From the NCBI GenBank assembly GCA_943372995.1, contig CALSAQ010000005.1, forward strand, positions 1-64,000: DNA of 64,000 nucleotides, written 5' to 3'. Both the position numbers and the translations under genes were made by a program. The DNA is from CAJBVG01 sp943372995 (lineage in GTDB: Bacteria > Bacteroidota > Bacteroidia > Sphingobacteriales > Sphingobacteriaceae). The notes beneath the pieces were generated by a model. It had not been told where the DNA came from. It saw only the letters and a list, made by a program, of their open reading frames with translations, and did not search any database. Below are positions 41,234 to 50,802 of the stretch, piece by piece (positions within the stretch are counted from its first letter, which is position 1; the number at the start of each line of letters is the position of its first letter).

Positions 41234-43276
41234 TTATACTTTTTTGTTTTGTTGTAAAAGCTTGTCGCCAAAGCGAATTAGGGCAATTTCGGCACCTATA
41301 AAAAACAGTGCCAAAATAACACATATTTTCCATAATCTTTTCCCAAAAGCTTCATCTTTAATAATTCGGGAGATAGAAGCCTCTCCTGCTGTCCATATTT
41401 TAGCGTTTTCCTTAAATAAATCGCCTAGCTCTGAACTGGTATAGTTCACTAGGTCTGATTCTTTTCTGCTCACATTAAAGGCTATTTTCGACTTTAACAC
41501 ATTGGATTGGTATAAATAGTAAATACCAGGAGTTTTTATTTGGTCTGATAAACTAAGTTGAGCCTGACCATCTACATATCTTATCTCAGGAACAATGGCA
41601 TAATCGGCAATCTTTAGCTCAGTTTTAATTTTCTCATTTAACTCGATACCCGATAAGGCAATGTTCGTATGTGTTCCAATGAAATAACTAATTTGATCGA
41701 TGCTATGGTGTATGGTGCCCATTCTTAATAGCATCGGAACCACAATTGCATGTTTAGGTAAATCGGAGAATGATGTATTAAATGGTAATGCAAACTGGTA
41801 AATATGTCCTTTAGAAACTGAATAGCTATTGAGTAACGACTGACCGTTAGAAATAGTAATTAGAGCTTGAGACAACTGTCCTGTTTTTTCGAAAGGATAA
41901 TATGATGTAACACTCGGAAGGTCTAACCTAACATTCTTTTGATCCACGAATACTTCTTGGAACAGGTTTGCATTCTTATTGAGCGTATTTATCTTCTCAT
42001 TAGTTTTTTGGATTGTACCATGTGTAGCTAAGTTGAATTTTTTATTGAAATCATTATTCAATGTCTTAGCACTTGGAATATAAATAACTACTACAGAATT
42101 TTTCAACGCCTTCTCTATTTCAGATAGTAGTCCTGAGCTAAATTCACTTAGTTCGTTCAATACAATCACACCCGACTCATTGAGTTTTTTATAGTCGATT
42201 TGTTTTTCGTCGAAAGTGTTTAGCTTATAAAACGATTCTGTTTTGAAAATTGATCCAGCGAAGTTAGAAGCATCCGGACCATTAATCACGCTTACGTTTC
42301 TGCTGCTTTCAATGTTATAGCTAAAGAAATATTCGTTATCGAAAGTTAACGATTGATCTTTAAGCAACACTTTTCCCTCTTGCCAATTCGTACTTTTGTT
42401 TTTATAGACAAAAGTATCTACAACCGACGATTCTGCAGGGATATTAATATTAGCAACCCCTATGGTTTGATTGTTCAATTGTATCTCATAAGGCATGGCA
42501 ACAATATCGTCGGATGAGTGGTTGCTTATTTTTATTAAGAGATTTTCGTTAGAACCAGGGAAATGTAATGGTGAATAAAACCAAACAGAGTCGATGGATA
42601 TATTTTGATTGCGATTACTCTCAAGACTAATGATTTGCCAATCGATACTCGAATCGATAGGTAGAGTATTATTATCGATAAACGACTTTTGAAAGTCGGA
42701 AATTAAAAAGGCCTTTGCTCCATTCGATGACTTTTCTTTCAACATGGAACTTTGTCTGCTTAATACCTGATTAAGGGAACGCGACTCTGGTCTAATTTTA
42801 AGTTCTGCTAGTTGTTGTAAAAAACTCTCCTTATTTAACCATCGTTGTTGGTTTCCAGAGAACTCGTTTCCTAATAATTGAAATTGATCATCAGAATTGA
42901 ATGAATTGACAATTTCCTTGGCTTTACGTTTAGCCTCGTCGAGTAAACTTCCATTCTTACCCTGACGTTCCATACTGTAAGAATTATCTACATAAACAGA
43001 CACATAGTTCTTCCCGGTATTAATAGCTTGTTTATCGGTAGGAATATAGGGTTGTGCGAATGCGAAAACTAAAAACAATAAGGTTAATAAACGGGCTATT
43101 AGAATTAAGATGTGCTTTAACCTGTTGGTTTGACGTTGTTGCTCCTCGATATTATGAAGAAAGCTAACATTAGAAAAATAGATCTTTTTATACTTCCTAA
43201 GCTGGATTAAATGGATGATGATGGGTATAGCTAGCGCCGAAAGGGCAAAAAGAAATGAAGGATACAGAAAACTCAT
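41234..43276 (-). CDS. BatA-like protein with von Willebrand A domain
   Basis: 680 residues from MSFLYPSFLFALSALAIPIIIHLIQ; the longest frame (43390) adds 38 unlikely residues. The N-terminal double-transmembrane BatA domain (residues 6-75) is followed by an extracytoplasmic vWA-like domain (SVYVDNSYSMERQG, MIDAS DxSxS form) and a large beta-rich region. A C-terminal transmembrane helix (LWKICVILALFFIGAEIALI) closes it. This family is typical of Bacteroidota; its precise role is unclear. It begins at the 5' end of the dihydroorotase-like operon (gap of 10 bases). Confidence 0.87.
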   Translation of the reverse strand: MSFLYPSFLFALSALAIPIIIHLIQLRKYKKIYFSNVSFLHNIEEQQRQTNRLKHILILIARLLTLLFLVFAFAQPYIPTDKQAINTGKNYVSVYVDNSYSMERQGKNGSLLDEAKRKAKEIVNSFNSDDQFQLLGNEFSGNQQRWLNKESFLQQLAELKIRPESRSLNQVLSRQSSMLKEKSSNGAKAFLISDFQKSFIDNNTLPIDSSIDWQIISLESNRNQNISIDSVWFYSPLHFPGSNENLLIKISNHSSDDIVAMPYEIQLNNQTIGVANINIPAESSVVDTFVYKNKSTNWQEGKVLLKDQSLTFDNEYFFSYNIESSRNVSVINGPDASNFAGSIFKTESFYKLNTFDEKQIDYKKLNESGVIVLNELSEFSSGLLSEIEKALKNSVVVIYIPSAKTLNNDFNKKFNLATHGTIQKTNEKINTLNKNANLFQEVFVDQKNVRLDLPSVTSYYPFEKTGQLSQALITISNGQSLLNSYSVSKGHIYQFALPFNTSFSDLPKHAIVVPMLLRMGTIHHSIDQISYFIGTHTNIALSGIELNEKIKTELKIADYAIVPEIRYVDGQAQLSLSDQIKTPGIYYLYQSNVLKSKIAFNVSRKESDLVNYTSSELGDLFKENAKIWTAGEASISRIIKDEAFGKRLWKICVILALFFIGAEIALIRFGDKLLQQNKKV

Positions 43277-43416
43277 TGTTTCAAAAATACGCAAGGAAAA
43301 CGACATTTTTGGCCTTTTCTGATAAGATTTTAAAGAAATTTCACTATTAATGATAAATTTTGCGAAATTTAAAATCTTACACGCTCTCAAAATAGTGTAA
43401 TCATAAATAAACGGCT

Positions 43417-44166
43417 ATGTATATCATCCCTGCAATTGATTTGTTGGATAAGAAAGTTGTACGTCTTACTGGGGGTCGATACGACTCGGTAACGGAATAC
43501 GACGTGGTATTGGAAGATATCTTGAAACAATTAAACTCCAATGGAACTGATTTTGTTCAAATTATAGATTTAAATGGTGCTAAAGGCGATTTTAGTCAAC
43601 AAGCATATCTATTAGATCTTTTAAAAAAATCTCCTCTCAAAATACAATACGGAGGAGGAGTTAGAAGTATTGAAAAAGTAAAAGAACTTATTGATGCTGG
43701 ATTCCACCGCATCATCATAGGAACTAAGGCCATTACCGACGAAGGATTCTTGAAAGAATTAAGCGAAGAGATTTGTGGCAAGAACTCCTGCTCCGACCAA
43801 GTAGTAATTGCTGTAGATACCCTCAACGGAGAGTTGATGCATAGTGGTTGGGAGAAGACCTCAGATATTAAGCCTATAGAATTTATTGATAAATGTGTGG
43901 GCTTAGGCTATTTCCGTTTTATCTGTACCGATATTGGCAACGATGGTAAACTCAACGGATCAAATGTAGAGTTGTATAAGAGCTTCAAATCGCAATTTCC
44001 CTTTGTAAAACTTATTGCTCAAGGAGGTATTACCACCATGGATGATATTAAAGCTTTACAAGATGCGCAACTAGAGGCTGTCGTATTAGGAAAAGCGATT
44101 TACGAAAACAAAATCAGTATTGAAGAAGTAAAGAATTGGAATTTACAGGCATTGGTTAGTTTTTAA
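43417..44166 (+). CDS. hisA: HisA: 5'-ProFAR isomerase
   Basis: 249 residues, a (beta/alpha)8 barrel. IPAIDL places catalytic Asp8, YGGGVRSIE (about 75-83) and IAQGGITTMDDIKAL are the two phosphate-binding loops, and FICTDIGNDGKLNG supplies the second Asp. It isomerises ProFAR in histidine biosynthesis. No other his gene is in the window, so hisA is isolated here. The stop overlaps the start of a WD40 gene by one base (TAATG). Confidence 0.87.
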   Translation: MYIIPAIDLLDKKVVRLTGGRYDSVTEYDVVLEDILKQLNSNGTDFVQIIDLNGAKGDFSQQAYLLDLLKKSPLKIQYGGGVRSIEKVKELIDAGFHRIIIGTKAITDEGFLKELSEEICGKNSCSDQVVIAVDTLNGELMHSGWEKTSDIKPIEFIDKCVGLGYFRFICTDIGNDGKLNGSNVELYKSFKSQFPFVKLIAQGGITTMDDIKALQDAQLEAVVLGKAIYENKISIEEVKNWNLQALVSF

Positions 44167-45056
44167 TGACAACAATAAAAAAGGTGGCAACATTAGTTGG
44201 CCACGAACATCCGATATATGCATTAGCGATATCGCAAAAAAAACACATCTTATTTTCGGGAGGCGGTGAAGGAGCAGTAGTGGAATGGAGTTTAAAAACT
44301 ATGGCTCCAATAAAAATAATGTATAAAACCAAGGCAAGTATTTATTGCATACATTGCCCCGAAAGCTTGCCCTTACTAATATCAGGAGACCGAGCAGGTC
44401 AGATTAGTATTTTTAATTTCGAAAAACAAGAGTTAGTATATCAGCAAAAATTATCAGAGCAAGCCATCTTCGGTATAACTGCTATCAATGATGTATTGTA
44501 TTTCGTATCTGAAGATGGGTATTTACGAACATTCGATTTAACAGAACATACACTCCTATCAGAACATTATATTTCTCCTCAAGGACTAAGATGTATTACC
44601 TACAACCCGAATACAAAATATTTGTACATCGGATCAAAAGATAATTCCATCTATACATTTTCTATCGACACAAAAAGCATAATTAAAAGAGAAGAGGTAC
44701 ATGAGTTGCCAGTGTTTTCGATAGAATACGATACAAAGAATAATCAATTGATTTCTGGTTCGAGAGACGCACAATTAAGAGTTGATAATTTTGAAGTAGC
44801 GAATAAAATTCCCGCACATTATTATGCCATTAACGACATCCAACTTGTTCCTTCAAAAAATATTATTGTAACTGCAAGTATGGATAAGAGCATAAAAGTA
44901 TGGGACGATCAAACGTATGCATTATTGGCAATTGCAGATGTAGCAAAAAACGAAGGACACACAAAATCTGTAAATCGTTTGGCTTATACCGATTTTGAAA
45001 ATTACTTAATCTCCTGCTCCGACGACCGATTGATTCTAATATGGCAAATGGAGTAG
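44166..45056 (+). CDS. WD40 repeat protein
   Basis: 296 residues, apparently one seven-bladed WD40 propeller from residue 10 to the end (YALAISQKKHILFSGGGEGAVVEWSL, IIVTASMDKSIKVWDDQTYA, YLISCSDDRLILIWQME). No signal peptide, so it should be cytoplasmic. Such propellers are scaffolds; no partner is known. It overlaps hisA by one base, suggesting coupled expression. Confidence 0.87.
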   Translation: MTTIKKVATLVGHEHPIYALAISQKKHILFSGGGEGAVVEWSLKTMAPIKIMYKTKASIYCIHCPESLPLLISGDRAGQISIFNFEKQELVYQQKLSEQAIFGITAINDVLYFVSEDGYLRTFDLTEHTLLSEHYISPQGLRCITYNPNTKYLYIGSKDNSIYTFSIDTKSIIKREEVHELPVFSIEYDTKNNQLISGSRDAQLRVDNFEVANKIPAHYYAINDIQLVPSKNIIVTASMDKSIKVWDDQTYALLAIADVAKNEGHTKSVNRLAYTDFENYLISCSDDRLILIWQME

Positions 45057-45062
45057 AGTCTA

Positions 45063-45830
45063 TTAAAAGAAACGCTTAATAATTCTCAATTTATGAGAAT
45101 ACTTTTTGGTATCGAGGTTAAAGATACCTTGATGATCTATACGATCTATTCTCACCTGACCAGAAGCATGAATGATTTGATTATTTTCTAAGATAATGCC
45201 GACATGAACAATACGTTCTTCATCATTATCAAAAAAGGCAAGATCACCAGGCTTTGCTTCTTCGATAAAATCGACCAAGGTGCCTTGTTCTGCTTGTTGA
45301 TAAGCGTCTCTCTTAAGTTTTATTCCGTACATTTTTAATACATTCTGGCTAAAACCCGAACAATCGATACCAAACAATGAACGGCCTCCCCAAAGGTAAG
45401 GGGTATGTAACCATTTTAAAGTAAGAGAAGTTATTGGTTCTATAGCACTAGAACCCATCTCCGCAGAGCGACCTGTAAACCTATATTTATAATTCGTATG
45501 TTGTTGAATAGTTTCGGTAGAAAGAGTACTGGCGATGGATAAGGTGAGGTTTGAATTATTCAGTTCTAAATCTGCATAACGATCAATAATTACATTAGCT
45601 CTTAAGGTAGAAAGTGCTTCATTTTTTGTAACTCCTAAAATCACTTGTTTACTATCGACCCAAGCTTCATACTCATCCCAAAGGCATTTTATCCTCAACC
45701 ACTTGGTTTGTTCTTCTAGCACGACAAAACTCTCCCCAAATAGCAATTGAGAAACCATCTCTGAACTATCTGACGGTTCTAATCGCAAAGGCACTACTGA
45801 TAAATGACAAACTCCAAACTTCTCTTCCAT
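45063..45830 (-). CDS. NlpC/P60 peptidoglycan endopeptidase with SH3-like domain
   Basis: 255 residues from MEEKFGVCH; ten more codons are possible but would overlap the upstream gene. The N-terminal SH3b-like domain (about 1-75: SEMVSQLLFGESFVVLEE) is followed by an NlpC/P60 domain (about 125-255). Its catalytic Cys is in GIDCSGFSQNVLKMYG, and its His is in VHVGIILENNQIIHASG. It cleaves peptide cross-links of peptidoglycan. No signal peptide is obvious, as in some Bacteroidota members. The gene ends six bases from the convergent WD40 gene. Confidence 0.87.
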   Translation of the reverse strand: MEEKFGVCHLSVVPLRLEPSDSSEMVSQLLFGESFVVLEEQTKWLRIKCLWDEYEAWVDSKQVILGVTKNEALSTLRANVIIDRYADLELNNSNLTLSIASTLSTETIQQHTNYKYRFTGRSAEMGSSAIEPITSLTLKWLHTPYLWGGRSLFGIDCSGFSQNVLKMYGIKLKRDAYQQAEQGTLVDFIEEAKPGDLAFFDNDEERIVHVGIILENNQIIHASGQVRIDRIDHQGIFNLDTKKYSHKLRIIKRFF

Positions 45831-45834
45831 TCTA

Positions 45835-46392
45835 TTATTTTGTTCTGGCATTAAACCCAAAAAGTAAACTTAATCGCACCCCTTTATTCGAGGGAACTAC
45901 TGCAAAGTTAACAGGGAAATACAAATCTCCATTTCTAAATGTATGTCCAGCAGCAAAGGCAAAAGAAGCCCCAGTTAAGGAGATATTAGGCCCAAAAGCA
46001 AATTCTCCGCCCTTCCCACTACGAACACCTATTAATAAAGTAGCACTAGGTAAAAACTTACCTTGTTCTAGTCCACCAATTAAACCTACAAACTCCACTA
46101 ATCCGGCAACACCGTTTTCTAATGCAAAATATTGATGTTCAAATTGCCATCCAAATTGAGTAAATACAGGACTCATTCCTAAGTCGTCTTTTAATACATC
46201 TGCCGTTTCTCCAGGGAAAACAACAGTAGCTCCTACCCTTGGCCCTGCTAAACCTATCGGTTGAATTTTTTGAGGTGCTATGTAAACATTGTTTTGAGGA
46301 GGGTTGGCAACTTTAATTGTATCCGTTGAGGCGTTTGCATAAAGTCCTATAAATAGCATTATAGATGCAATGCTAAATTTTATTTTCAACAT
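45835..46392 (-). CDS. Exported hypothetical protein
   Basis: 185 residues with a signal peptide (MLKIKFSIASIMLFIGLYANA). The mature part is Gly-rich and strand-like (VEFVGLIGGLEQGKFLPSATLLIGV, GPNISLTGASFAFAAGHTF), suggesting a small outer-membrane or surface beta protein. No domain is recognised. It lies just upstream of the NlpC/P60 gene (4-base gap). Confidence 0.65.
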   Translation of the reverse strand: MLKIKFSIASIMLFIGLYANASTDTIKVANPPQNNVYIAPQKIQPIGLAGPRVGATVVFPGETADVLKDDLGMSPVFTQFGWQFEHQYFALENGVAGLVEFVGLIGGLEQGKFLPSATLLIGVRSGKGGEFAFGPNISLTGASFAFAAGHTFRNGDLYFPVNFAVVPSNKGVRLSLLFGFNARTK

Positions 46393-46492
46393 AGCTTATT
46401 AGGTTTTTTTAGGGTTAAATCAAATATAATGCTAAATAGTACGAACTCAAAGTGAATTATATTTTATTCTCATGATTATCAATCAAAAAAAA

Positions 46493-46512
46493 ATAGGGGC
46501 TTAAGCCCCTAT
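46493..46512 (-). terminator. Terminator of the 4Fe-4S ferredoxin gene
   Basis: A perfect 20-bp palindrome (core ataggggcttaagcccctat) lies 5 bases past the stop at 46518; on the minus strand it is followed by a T-run. Confidence 0.85.
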
Positions 46513-46517
46513 CCATA

Positions 46518-46871
46518 TTATTCTTCAACGTGTAACCACTTTTTCTTTTCAAGAAGCTCTTCTCTGCTTTCACGGACATCCACATCATCAATACAACAAT
46601 CAACTGGGCATACCGCAGCACATTGAGGTTCGTCGTGAAAACCTACACACTCTGTACATTTATCGGGAACTATGTAATAGACTTCATCAGATATAGGTTG
46701 TTGTAATGCATCAGCATCCACCGTATTTCCATCACCAAAATCGATAATCCCCTTCAAACCAGTACCCTCAGAAAATTTCCAAGATGCACCAGCATCATAT
46801 ATTGCATTATTTGGGCATTCTGGTTCACATGCCCCACAATTAATACACTCTTCCGTAATTATTATAGCCAT
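46518..46871 (-). CDS. Ferredoxin, 2[4Fe-4S]
   Basis: 117 residues. Two Cys clusters (CINCGACEPECPNNA, residues 9-20, and CTECVGFHDEPQCAAVCPVDC, about 73-94) with the usual CxxCxxC...CP patterns would hold two 4Fe-4S clusters. The central insert of about 40 residues and the acidic tail (WLHVEE) are seen in the Bacteroidota form. It likely carries low-potential electrons. It is divergent from the acyl-CoA reductase gene. A TATATTTG box on the minus strand (46910-46903) is a probable promoter. Confidence 0.92.
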   Translation of the reverse strand: MAIIITEECINCGACEPECPNNAIYDAGASWKFSEGTGLKGIIDFGDGNTVDADALQQPISDEVYYIVPDKCTECVGFHDEPQCAAVCPVDCCIDDVDVRESREELLEKKKWLHVEE

Positions 46872-46902
46872 TGTTTTATTTAACTTCTATATTTTTGCGC
46901 TG

Positions 46903-46910
46903 CAAATATA
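46903..46910 (-). promoter_or_regulatory. Bacteroidota -7 box of the ferredoxin gene
   Basis: TATATTTG (minus strand) matches TAnnTTTG and lies about 31 bases upstream of the ferredoxin ATG. A 6-bp inverted repeat aaacca/tggttt (46917-46933) on the other side could bind a regulator of either divergent gene. Confidence 0.45.
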
Positions 46911-46946
46911 ACATATAAACCATTTTTTGGTTTAAAAAATAAAAAT

Positions 46947-47957
46947 ATGAGAGAAGAACTGATAAAAGCCTTTGATTTACTGGGAGAATATATCACCAAC
47001 AAACCTCAAGAACTGGAATTAGCCGTTGAAAAGGCATATCAGCACAATACTTGGTTTAGTAACGAAGAATGTAACCATGCATTATCTGCTTGGGCTAAAT
47101 TACTTCAAAGTGAAAAACTCAGCACTTGGTTAGCGGATTACCCTGATCATAGTGTTCAGCCTAAAAAAATAGGCTTAATACTGGCAGGTAACATTCCATT
47201 GGTGGGCTTTCAAGATATTTGTAATGTGTTGTTCTCTGGTCATTATGCTTATATCAAGCTTTCCTCTCAAGACACTATTTTAATTCCGCATCTTCTCGAA
47301 AAACTTATCAGCTTTTATCCAGGCATACAAAAACATATTGTTTATACAGAGAGAATGAATGATATCGACGCTATCATTGCCACAGGTAGTAACAACTCTG
47401 CTAAGCATTTCGAATATTATTTCGGGAATAAACCACACATCATCAGAAAAAACAGAAATAGCATTGCGATACTTACAGGGAAAGAGAATAGTGATGACTT
47501 TTATTTGCTGGGTGAAGATATCTTTAGGTATTACGGACAAGGCTGTAGGAATGTATCCAAATTGTATGTGCCTACAGGGTATAACTTTAGCCCTCTACTC
47601 GACACTTTAGAACAATACAATTATATCGCCGATCAACACAAATATTTAAATAATTACAACTATTATAAATCAATCTATTTAGTAAACAGAGAGCATCATT
47701 TAGATACAGGCTTTTTGTTAATTAAAGAGAACAAAAGTTTACAAGCTCCACTATCGGTAATTTATTTTGAATATTATAATTCTACCACTGAATTGGAGAG
47801 TAACATAGCAGAGCTCCAAGATCAAATACAATGTGTAGTTACTGCTGAACATATTCAAACAAAAAATCAACTAGTAGGATTTGGTAAAAGTCAATCGCCA
47901 GGTTGGATGGATTATGCGGATGGAGTGGATACGATGGAGTTTTTGCTAGGTTTGTAA
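46947..47957 (+). CDS. Acyl-CoA reductase (LuxC-like)
   Basis: 336 residues of the LuxC/acyl-CoA reductase family, a distant member of the aldehyde dehydrogenase fold. GLILAGNIPLVGFQD carries the nucleotide-binding loop, IATGSNNSAKHFEYYFG the second loop, and GQGCRNVSKLYVP holds the catalytic Cys. It would reduce fatty acyl-CoA to an aldehyde. No luxD/E genes adjoin, so it is not a bioluminescence operon. It is divergent from the ferredoxin, which might supply electrons, but that is speculation. Confidence 0.85.
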   Translation: MREELIKAFDLLGEYITNKPQELELAVEKAYQHNTWFSNEECNHALSAWAKLLQSEKLSTWLADYPDHSVQPKKIGLILAGNIPLVGFQDICNVLFSGHYAYIKLSSQDTILIPHLLEKLISFYPGIQKHIVYTERMNDIDAIIATGSNNSAKHFEYYFGNKPHIIRKNRNSIAILTGKENSDDFYLLGEDIFRYYGQGCRNVSKLYVPTGYNFSPLLDTLEQYNYIADQHKYLNNYNYYKSIYLVNREHHLDTGFLLIKENKSLQAPLSVIYFEYYNSTTELESNIAELQDQIQCVVTAEHIQTKNQLVGFGKSQSPGWMDYADGVDTMEFLLGL

Positions 47958-47960
47958 AAT

Positions 47961-47998
47961 AAAAAAGGCTCCTATGCTTATCGCAGGGAGCCTTTTTT
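47961..47998. terminator. Bidirectional intrinsic terminator
   Basis: Stem aaaaaaggctcc/ggagcctttttt with a 14-base loop, between the convergent acyl-CoA reductase and lipoprotein genes. Confidence 0.85.
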
Positions 47999-48014
47999 AT
48001 TTCTTTACTTCTAT

Positions 48015-49724
48015 TTAGCGAATTGCTACTTTGAAGGCATCTGTTTCCATGTATTTTTTAAATTCCATGTCTTTAGATGCACGTTCTCTATTTGCTGAGT
48101 TTTCGCGAATAGAACGAGTTAAGTTAGTTGTTAACATATCTAAGTTATTGGTACGAGCACCAATAATTGCTTTCAAGTAGAATGTCTCTGCATCTTGTGT
48201 AGCACAATCAGCATTTTTCTTTGCAGCATCATAGTTACCTGCTAAAGTTGCAGCTAATGCAGCATTATAGCTACAAGAGTTTGCTGAACCATAGTATGAA
48301 GTTGCAGCAGCGTAATCACCTTGACGAACTTTTAAGTTACCTAAGTTCACATTGTTTTGTGCACCTAATGATTTAGCAAGTGTGTAATATTTCTCTGCGT
48401 TTTTGTAATCTTTTAATTGAGCATAAGCAACACCCATGTTATTGTAAACAATTGCATTGTCTTTGCTTAAGCTATTCGCTGAGTTTAATAAAGATAAAGC
48501 ATCGTTTGCTTTTCCACCTTGAGTAAGGTAAACATAAGCTACGTTGTTTTTACCTCTCCAGTCAGAAGGATAGTTAGCAGATACTTTATTGTAAATAGCT
48601 AATTTTTCGTTCATGTCTGTAGTTAATGTAGAAGCGTATAATAATTCTTCAACAGTTAATTTTGTAGTATCCGATTTTGCTGCTGCTGCTATCTCCTCGT
48701 CTGTTTTACGTTTTTCAGTAGCAATTAAAGTTACTTCTGATCTTCTCAACTGAGGCAATAATTTATCAGCAATTTTACGGTATGATTTTAATTTTTTAAT
48801 TTCTTTCTCTCTTGTATCAACATCAGAAATTGTAGAAACAATGTTTACAATCTCATCACGCTCTGATAAATCAGATGAAGCTGCTACTTGTTTTAAACCG
48901 TCCCAATCTTCAGCTGTAGCTGATTTTTTGTAGAATGAGCTATCGTTTACTTGAGCAATTTTATTTTTCTTTAACCAAGTAAGGAAGTATTTATAAGTAG
49001 CGTCTGTTCTTTGTACAGAAAGCTGGTCGTTTCTTTTCAACTCTCCATCAGGTGATGCATAAGAAGAAATAGATATACCTGTTAATTGGTTTGACTTTAC
49101 AAAAGCTTCAAAAGCTTTCATTTCTTCTGTTTTCTTTTGATTTTCACGAACAACTGCGCGATCAATTTCGAATAATACTTTTCCTTTTATTTCAACTGGT
49201 ACAACTTTAGCATAATTATCGTTACCAATCATTGCAACATCTGTTGCTTGGTTTGATAATGCGGTAGTAAGTGTTCCTTGTACTACTTCAACTTTATCAA
49301 ATGGCATTGATTTAGATCCACGAGAAGCAACTGGGTTGAAAGATACACTTGCATTTTTCATCTCAGGTTTGTAAGCAACTTTATCACGATATGTGAAAGA
49401 ACCACCATTAGCTTTGCTAATCACCACACCATCAGCTGTAGAAGCTTCTCCTTTTAATGATAAAGGGCGAAGTTTTATTGAACCACCATCATAACTTAAA
49501 GTAGGATTCATGTTCACTGCAGTCTTTTTGTCGAAATATTTAACAGGAATTTTACCTGTAATTACAATTTCAACACTATCACCACGTACTTCTAGGGGAT
49601 TAGGTTTAGCGTCGTAACTTAATGTGTTAGACTTAGTTTTCATTGTTTTAAGTGCATTACATCCCGTTAATAAGGCTGATGCGACTAAAACTGATAAAAT
49701 AAACTTAATTTGTAAGTTCTTCAT
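48015..49724 (-). CDS. Lipoprotein with OmpA-like and TPR domains
   Basis: 569 residues. A lipoprotein signal peptide ends in LLTGC (Cys22). A beta-sandwich region (about 40-180) comes first. An OmpA/SoxZ-like segment follows (VLFEIDRAVVRENQ ... SISSYASPDGELKRNDQLSVQRTDA), which fits peptidoglycan-binding OmpA-C. TPR repeats (about 390-500: NNVAYVYLTQGGKANDALSLLNSANSL, NNMGVAYAQLKDYKNAEKYYTLAKSL) complete it. It is anchored to the outer membrane, periplasmic side. Proteins of this layout are typical of Bacteroidota and sometimes adjoin gliding/T9SS genes; none is adjacent here. Confidence 0.8.
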   Translation of the reverse strand: MKNLQIKFILSVLVASALLTGCNALKTMKTKSNTLSYDAKPNPLEVRGDSVEIVITGKIPVKYFDKKTAVNMNPTLSYDGGSIKLRPLSLKGEASTADGVVISKANGGSFTYRDKVAYKPEMKNASVSFNPVASRGSKSMPFDKVEVVQGTLTTALSNQATDVAMIGNDNYAKVVPVEIKGKVLFEIDRAVVRENQKKTEEMKAFEAFVKSNQLTGISISSYASPDGELKRNDQLSVQRTDATYKYFLTWLKKNKIAQVNDSSFYKKSATAEDWDGLKQVAASSDLSERDEIVNIVSTISDVDTREKEIKKLKSYRKIADKLLPQLRRSEVTLIATEKRKTDEEIAAAAKSDTTKLTVEELLYASTLTTDMNEKLAIYNKVSANYPSDWRGKNNVAYVYLTQGGKANDALSLLNSANSLSKDNAIVYNNMGVAYAQLKDYKNAEKYYTLAKSLGAQNNVNLGNLKVRQGDYAAATSYYGSANSCSYNAALAATLAGNYDAAKKNADCATQDAETFYLKAIIGARTNNLDMLTTNLTRSIRENSANRERASKDMEFKKYMETDAFKVAIR

Positions 49725-49833
49725 GATTGTTAATTTGAATTTTTTTAATGACCAGAATACTATAAATTTGTTACCGATTCAAGTAGGGCAAATATAAAAC
49801 AATAAATATAATATCCAATTTAGAACCATTAGT

Positions 49834-50037
49834 GTGTACATTATAAAAGTGAAAGGAATAGCGAAAATTCCTGATTATATACAACTTCGCGACGATAAAT
49901 TTACCTTATTAGCCTATTTTAGGGTAGATCGCCCTGAAAAAGCGTTGGATAAATGTGGTTTAGGTGATAAAGCAGAAGAAATAAACGAATTGATAAAGGA
50001 TTTACCTTTTGGGGTAATTAAAAAGCTTGATTTTTAA
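49834..50037 (+). CDS. Small conserved-type protein upstream of ftsE, GTG start
   Basis: 67 residues, no signal peptide. It starts with GTG rather than ATG, and no better in-frame start is near. The sequence (VKGIAKIPDYIQLRDDKFTLLAYFRVDRPEKALDK) is strand-helix and matches no domain known to me. Its stop overlaps the start of ftsE by one base (TAATG), so the two are translated together, suggesting a cell-division or envelope role. Confidence 0.65.
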   Translation: MYIIKVKGIAKIPDYIQLRDDKFTLLAYFRVDRPEKALDKCGLGDKAEEINELIKDLPFGVIKKLDF

Positions 50038-50723
50038 TGGAAAATTTCGAAATAATAAATTTAGAACATGTTGATGTCTTACAAAGAAACCATTTAGTGC
50101 TTTCCGACGTAAGTTTAAAAGTGAATAAAGGAGAATTTATCTTTCTTATTGGCCAAACAGGAAGTGGAAAAAGTAGTTTATTGAAAATGATTTATGGCGA
50201 CTTACACATCAATAACGGAACGGGAAATGTAGTTGGCTTTCAGCTTGGTAAGATAAAAAATGCAGAAGTACCATACATGAGAAGAAAAATGGGTATCGTG
50301 TTTCAAGATTTCCAATTGCTTACCGATAGAACAGTAGAAGATAATTTAAGATTTGTGATGGAGGCAACAGGATGGGATGATAAGCGTTTAATGGATGCTC
50401 GTTTAGCAGAAGTTTTAAACGAAGTGGGCTTAGCTGGTAAAAACAATAAAATGCCTCATCAGTTATCTGGTGGTGAACAACAACGTGTGGTTATCGCAAG
50501 AGCGTTGATTAATCATCCTGAAGTCATTTTAGCAGATGAGCCAACAGGTAACTTAGATCCCGACTCTTCGGTAGAAGTAATGAACCTGTTGATGAAAATA
50601 AGTAAAACAGGCACAGCTGTACTGATGGCTACTCATGATTATAGAATGATAGAAAAATTTCCTTCTAGAATCATAAAATGTGAAAATGGTAAGATTGTTG
50701 AGGATAAGTATCAGTGGGTTTAG
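50037..50723 (+). CDS. ftsE: Cell division ATP-binding protein FtsE
   Basis: 228 residues. Walker A GQTGSGKSS (39-47), Q-loop FQDFQLL, signature LSGGEQQR, Walker B VILADEP and a His switch (ATHDY) are intact. The start LEHVDVLQRNHLVLSDVSLKVNKGEFIFLIG matches FtsE. It is the ATPase of the FtsEX complex that activates peptidoglycan hydrolases during division. ftsX is not adjacent: the next gene is a thioredoxin, after a heptamer array. Confidence 0.9.
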   Translation: MENFEIINLEHVDVLQRNHLVLSDVSLKVNKGEFIFLIGQTGSGKSSLLKMIYGDLHINNGTGNVVGFQLGKIKNAEVPYMRRKMGIVFQDFQLLTDRTVEDNLRFVMEATGWDDKRLMDARLAEVLNEVGLAGKNNKMPHQLSGGEQQRVVIARALINHPEVILADEPTGNLDPDSSVEVMNLLMKISKTGTAVLMATHDYRMIEKFPSRIIKCENGKIVEDKYQWV

Positions 50724-50726
50724 CTC

Positions 50727-50770
50727 GTGACTAGTGACTAGTGAATGGTGACTAGTGAATGGTACATTTG
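50727..50770. repeat. Heptamer array (GTGACTA/GTGAATG) abutting a -7 box
   Basis: Five heptamers gtgacta, gtgacta, gtgaatg, gtgacta, gtgaatg (50727-50761) are directly followed by TACATTTG (50763-50770), a TAnnTTTG box 33 bases upstream of the thioredoxin gene start. The array occupies the region where a -33 box would lie. Confidence 0.8.
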
Positions 50771-50802
50771 TAATATTATACATAAAATTGATAAGAAGAT
50801 CT

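Noticed and set aside
43417..44166. hisA as evidence for a histidine operon
   Set aside because: No other his gene lies nearby; the downstream coupled gene is a WD40 protein.
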